Positions 32,062 through 34,097 of a stretch of DNA of 34,097 nt are shown here, one piece after another (position 1 is the first letter of the stretch; every line of letters starts with the position of its first letter). Location of the stretch: the IMG/VR virus record IMGVR_UViG_3300023178_000157, positions 1 to 34,097 of that record. One strand, given 5' to 3'. Made by a program: the position numbers and the translations under genes. The notes beneath the pieces were generated by a model. That model saw only the letters and a list, made by a program, of their open reading frames with translations, was not told where the DNA came from and made no database searches. Source of the DNA: a virus.

Positions 32062-33729
32062 ATGAATGAACTGCCAAAGGAGTTACATGACTTCCGTAAC
32101 TTCATGTATTTGGTTTGGAAACACTTAAACCTTCCAGACCCCACACCTGTACAATATGACATTGCAGAGTTCCTACAGACTGCTCCTAGGCGTTCTATTA
32201 TCGAAGCGTTCCGTGGGGTAGGGAAGTCATACATTACCTGTGCTTTCGTAGTTCATCAACTACTGCTAGACCCTGACAAGAAGTTCATGGTCGTATCAGC
32301 ATCCAAAGCACGAGCTGATGACTTCTCTACCTTTACACAGCGTATTATCTTAGAGCTTCCTTTATGTAAGCACCTGATAGCCAAGGAGTCCCAAAGGTGG
32401 AGTAAGATAGCCTTTGACGTAGCTCCTGCTAAAGCTAGTGGTTCACCTTCGGTTAAGTCCGTAGGTATCACAGGTCAGCTTACAGGTTCTCGTGCTGACA
32501 TCATCATTGCAGATGACGTAGAAGTACCTAACAACTCTATGACCCAAGGGATGCGTGAGAGACTCAGTGAAGCTGTAAAAGAGTTCGATGCTGTACTGAA
32601 GCCTGAAGGTAAGATTATATACCTGGGTACTCCCCAGTGTGAAATGTCCTTGTACAACACATTGACTGAACGTGGTTACCAACTACGTGTATGGCCTGCT
32701 AGATACCCAAGAGCAGACAAGCTTATCAACTACAGTGATAGACTAGCTCCAATACTCCTAAGCAGCTTTGAGGAAGACCCAGAGCTAGAGTGGCAACCTA
32801 CAGACCCTAAGCGCTTCCATGAGGAAGACCTATTAGAACGTGAACTATCTTATGGTCGTTCAGGCTTTGCCCTACAGTTCATGCTTGATACTAGTCTCAG
32901 TGATGGTGATAGATACCCATTAAAGCTATCTGACTTACTGGTCATGTCATGTGACAGTACAACAGCCCCTGAGAAGCTCGTATACGGCATTATGAAGCCC
33001 TTAAGTGACCTACCCTGCGTAGGACTAGCGGGTGACAAGTTCTATGCCCCTGAGGAGGCTCTAGGACGCTCTGAGTATACAGGTTCATTGCTCGCTATTG
33101 ACCCCTCTGGTCGTGGTGCTGATGAAACAGCCTATGCAGTCGTTAAGATGCTTAATGGTTTCCTGTATGTTGTGGATGCTGGAGGTATTGCTGGTGGGTA
33201 TGGTAAAGATACCCTACAGAAACTAGCAGATACCGCTAAGTTCAATAAGGTAAACACGGTTCTCATTGAGAGTAACTTTGGTGATGGTATGTTCACTGAG
33301 CTATTTAAGCCTTACCTGCAAAAAACATATCCTGTGACCACTGAAGAGGTGAGACACAGTAAGCAGAAAGAAGCTAGGATAGTGGATACCTTAGAACCTA
33401 TAATGAACCAACACAGATTGGTCATAGACCCCAAGGTAATCCATTCAGACTACAACAGTGTACAACATCATCCACCTGAGAAAGCCCAAAGGTACATGTT
33501 ACAGTACCAGATGTCTCGTATAACAAGAGACAAAGGAGCCTTAGCTCACGATGATAGACTAGATGTACTAGCAATGGCTTGTGCATACTGGGTAGAACAG
33601 ATGGCTGCTGATGCAGACAGAGAGATGAGGGATAGAAGGGAAGAACTGATGGACAAAGAACTCAACAAGTTCATTAATGGTGTCAATACCATGACATCTG
33701 TGGATAATTCTCCTAACTGGTTGAATTAA
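32062..33729 (+). CDS. terL: Terminase large subunit (gp19-like)
   Basis: A 555-residue packaging motor, near T7 gp19 (586). The ATPase has Walker A RGVGKS (51-56) in the family context IEAFRGVGKSYITCAF, and Walker B IIIADDVE with Asp151, Asp152 and Glu154. The RNase H-like nuclease has Asp347 in AIDPSGRGADE, Glu403 in IESNFGDG and Asp497-Asp498 in HDDRLD. It translocates DNA through the portal and cuts the concatemer. AAAGGA lies about 7 bases before ATG 32062. A hairpin element lies just upstream and a second copy follows the gene by 117 bases. Confidence 0.96.
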   Translation: MNELPKELHDFRNFMYLVWKHLNLPDPTPVQYDIAEFLQTAPRRSIIEAFRGVGKSYITCAFVVHQLLLDPDKKFMVVSASKARADDFSTFTQRIILELPLCKHLIAKESQRWSKIAFDVAPAKASGSPSVKSVGITGQLTGSRADIIIADDVEVPNNSMTQGMRERLSEAVKEFDAVLKPEGKIIYLGTPQCEMSLYNTLTERGYQLRVWPARYPRADKLINYSDRLAPILLSSFEEDPELEWQPTDPKRFHEEDLLERELSYGRSGFALQFMLDTSLSDGDRYPLKLSDLLVMSCDSTTAPEKLVYGIMKPLSDLPCVGLAGDKFYAPEEALGRSEYTGSLLAIDPSGRGADETAYAVVKMLNGFLYVVDAGGIAGGYGKDTLQKLADTAKFNKVNTVLIESNFGDGMFTELFKPYLQKTYPVTTEEVRHSKQKEARIVDTLEPIMNQHRLVIDPKVIHSDYNSVQHHPPEKAQRYMLQYQMSRITRDKGALAHDDRLDVLAMACAYWVEQMAADADREMRDRREELMDKELNKFINGVNTMTSVDNSPNWLN

Positions 33730-33735
33730 CTAGAG

Positions 33736-33777
33736 AATTAAAACCTTCCCCTAAGGGTACACCCCAGGGTTAAACTA
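33736..33777 (+). promoter_or_regulatory. Candidate phage promoter motif (phiOR-like position)
   Basis: AATTAAAACCTTCCCC matches 2099-2114 at 15 of 16 bases. Further shared blocks are AGGGTTAAA and CT..ACTAC (33767-33777 against 2127-2143). A small hairpin CCC-TAA-GGG lies within. It is seven bases after the terL stop. T7 has promoter phiOR after its packaging genes at the right end. Promoter or replication use is inference. Confidence 0.5.
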
Positions 33778-33837
33778 CATAACAACTGTAGGCTCTGGGG
33801 AACACTCTATAGGTAACCTTTAGGAATGCTTAAGAAT

Positions 33838-33872
33838 CTAACGTAAAGCTACGTCAGTAGCTGACGAGTTAG
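33838..33872 (+). repeat. Hairpin element, copy 2 (downstream of terL)
   Basis: AGCTA (33847-33851), loop CGTCAG, TAGCT (33858-33862), with alternative stem CGTCAG/CTGACG (33852-33857 and 33861-33866). CTAAC (33838-33842) and GTTAG (33868-33872) can close an outer stem. The block TAAAGCT-n-CGTCAG-n-AGCTGAC is identical to copy 1 apart from the paired n positions. Confidence 0.7.
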
Positions 33873-33912
33873 GATGTTAAGGAATGCTAAAGACTACCTA
33901 CAGATAAATGTT

Positions 33913-34050
33913 GTACAAGATATATATATATATATACATACACAGTACATATATACATATATACATACACAGTACAAGATATATATATATATATACATAC
34001 ACAGTACATATATACATACATATATATACATACACAGTACATATATACAT
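33913..34050 (+). repeat. AT-rich array with four copies of a 12-bp element
   Basis: CATACACAGTAC occurs at 33937, 33964, 33996 and 34029 (spacing 27, 32 and 33 bases). Between copies are alternating TA runs and TATATACATA. A longer unit starting GTACAAGATATATATAT repeats at 33913 and 33972 (offset 59). The location after terL recalls the short-repeat arrays beside the T7 terminal repeats. Whether it marks a genome end, a replication site or a packaging site cannot be told from the sequence. Confidence 0.85.
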
Positions 34051-34097
34051 AGATAAGAGAAGAGAGTTGCTGATGAATTCTACACTTACATTTGTAG

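Larger units (their letters stand above)
33730..34097 (+). other. Noncoding right end of the window
   Basis: The 368 bases after terL hold no credible gene. In order they contain the promoter-like motif (33736-33777), a short segment with TAGGAATGCT and AAGGAATGCT near-repeats (33821 and 33879), the hairpin element (33838-33872), the AT-rich repeat array (33913-34050) and a final purine-rich stretch (GATAAGAGAAGAGAG). An open frame through the array encodes only Tyr-Ile-His repeats and is not a gene. The window stops before any repeat of its beginning, so the terminal repeat is not identified. Confidence 0.8.

Noticed and set aside
33874-34056. Open frame of 60 codons in the right-end repeats
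   Set aside because: It encodes only Tyr, Ile, His and Thr repeats from the TA-rich array, with no ribosome site or protein-like composition.
1-34097. tRNA genes, CRISPR arrays, insertion sequences, integrase and attachment sites
   Set aside because: No cloverleaf, spaced direct-repeat array, transposase or recombinase signature was found by eye. Intergenic gaps are mostly below 180 bases. Early genes outside the window could still include an integrase.

Overview
This window is most of the genome of a T7-like podovirus (Autographiviridae-type). Every credible gene lies on the + strand, and the order follows the T7 plan: RNA polymerase, single-strand-binding protein, endonuclease I, primase-helicase, DNA polymerase, 5'-3' exonuclease, portal, scaffold, capsid, tail tubes, internal virion proteins, tail fibre, lysis genes and terminase. 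Extra metabolic genes (nrdA, nrdB, thyX, mazG, phoH) are typical of marine members of the group. The host cannot be named from the sequence. I saw no tRNA, integrase or CRISPR array. The window opens inside the RNA polymerase gene and ends in a repeat-rich noncoding tail, so the early region and the true genome ends are missing.

Layout: 3-2098 RNA polymerase, carried on two overlapping cistrons; 2099-7878 replication and recombination genes; 7866-11991 nucleotide supply (DUF3310, MazG, NrdA, ThyX, NrdB); 11990-16506 small virion genes, portal, scaffold and capsid, with a strong terminator on each side of the capsid gene; 16530-25821 tail tube and internal virion (ejection) proteins; 25821-29512 tail fibre and accessory tail proteins; 29574-30964 lysis genes and an HNH-like protein; 30943-33729 packaging genes with a zinc ribbon and PhoH; 33730-34097 a noncoding right end with a promoter-like motif, a hairpin and an AT-rich repeat array.

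How it works together: the phage polymerase probably transcribes from a repeated intergenic motif (core AATTAAAACCTGCC) found before the SSB gene, before the portal cluster and after terL. These places correspond to T7 phi2.5, phi6.5 and phiOR. Genes are tightly packed. Ten or eleven junctions use a TAATG stop-start overlap, so translational coupling looks like the general rule.

The most unusual points are these. (1) The RNA polymerase is split near the boundary between its N-terminal domain and the catalytic core, at a TAATG junction with its own Shine-Dalgarno. (2) The nrdA start site is tandemly duplicated, creating a 13-codon upstream ORF coupled to nrdA. (3) The DNA polymerase lacks the T7 thioredoxin-binding insertion, yet the SSB and helicase keep acidic tails ending in Phe. 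(4) A near-identical hairpin with one compensatory change lies on each side of terL. (5) A four-copy 12-bp repeat array sits in an AT-rich right end.
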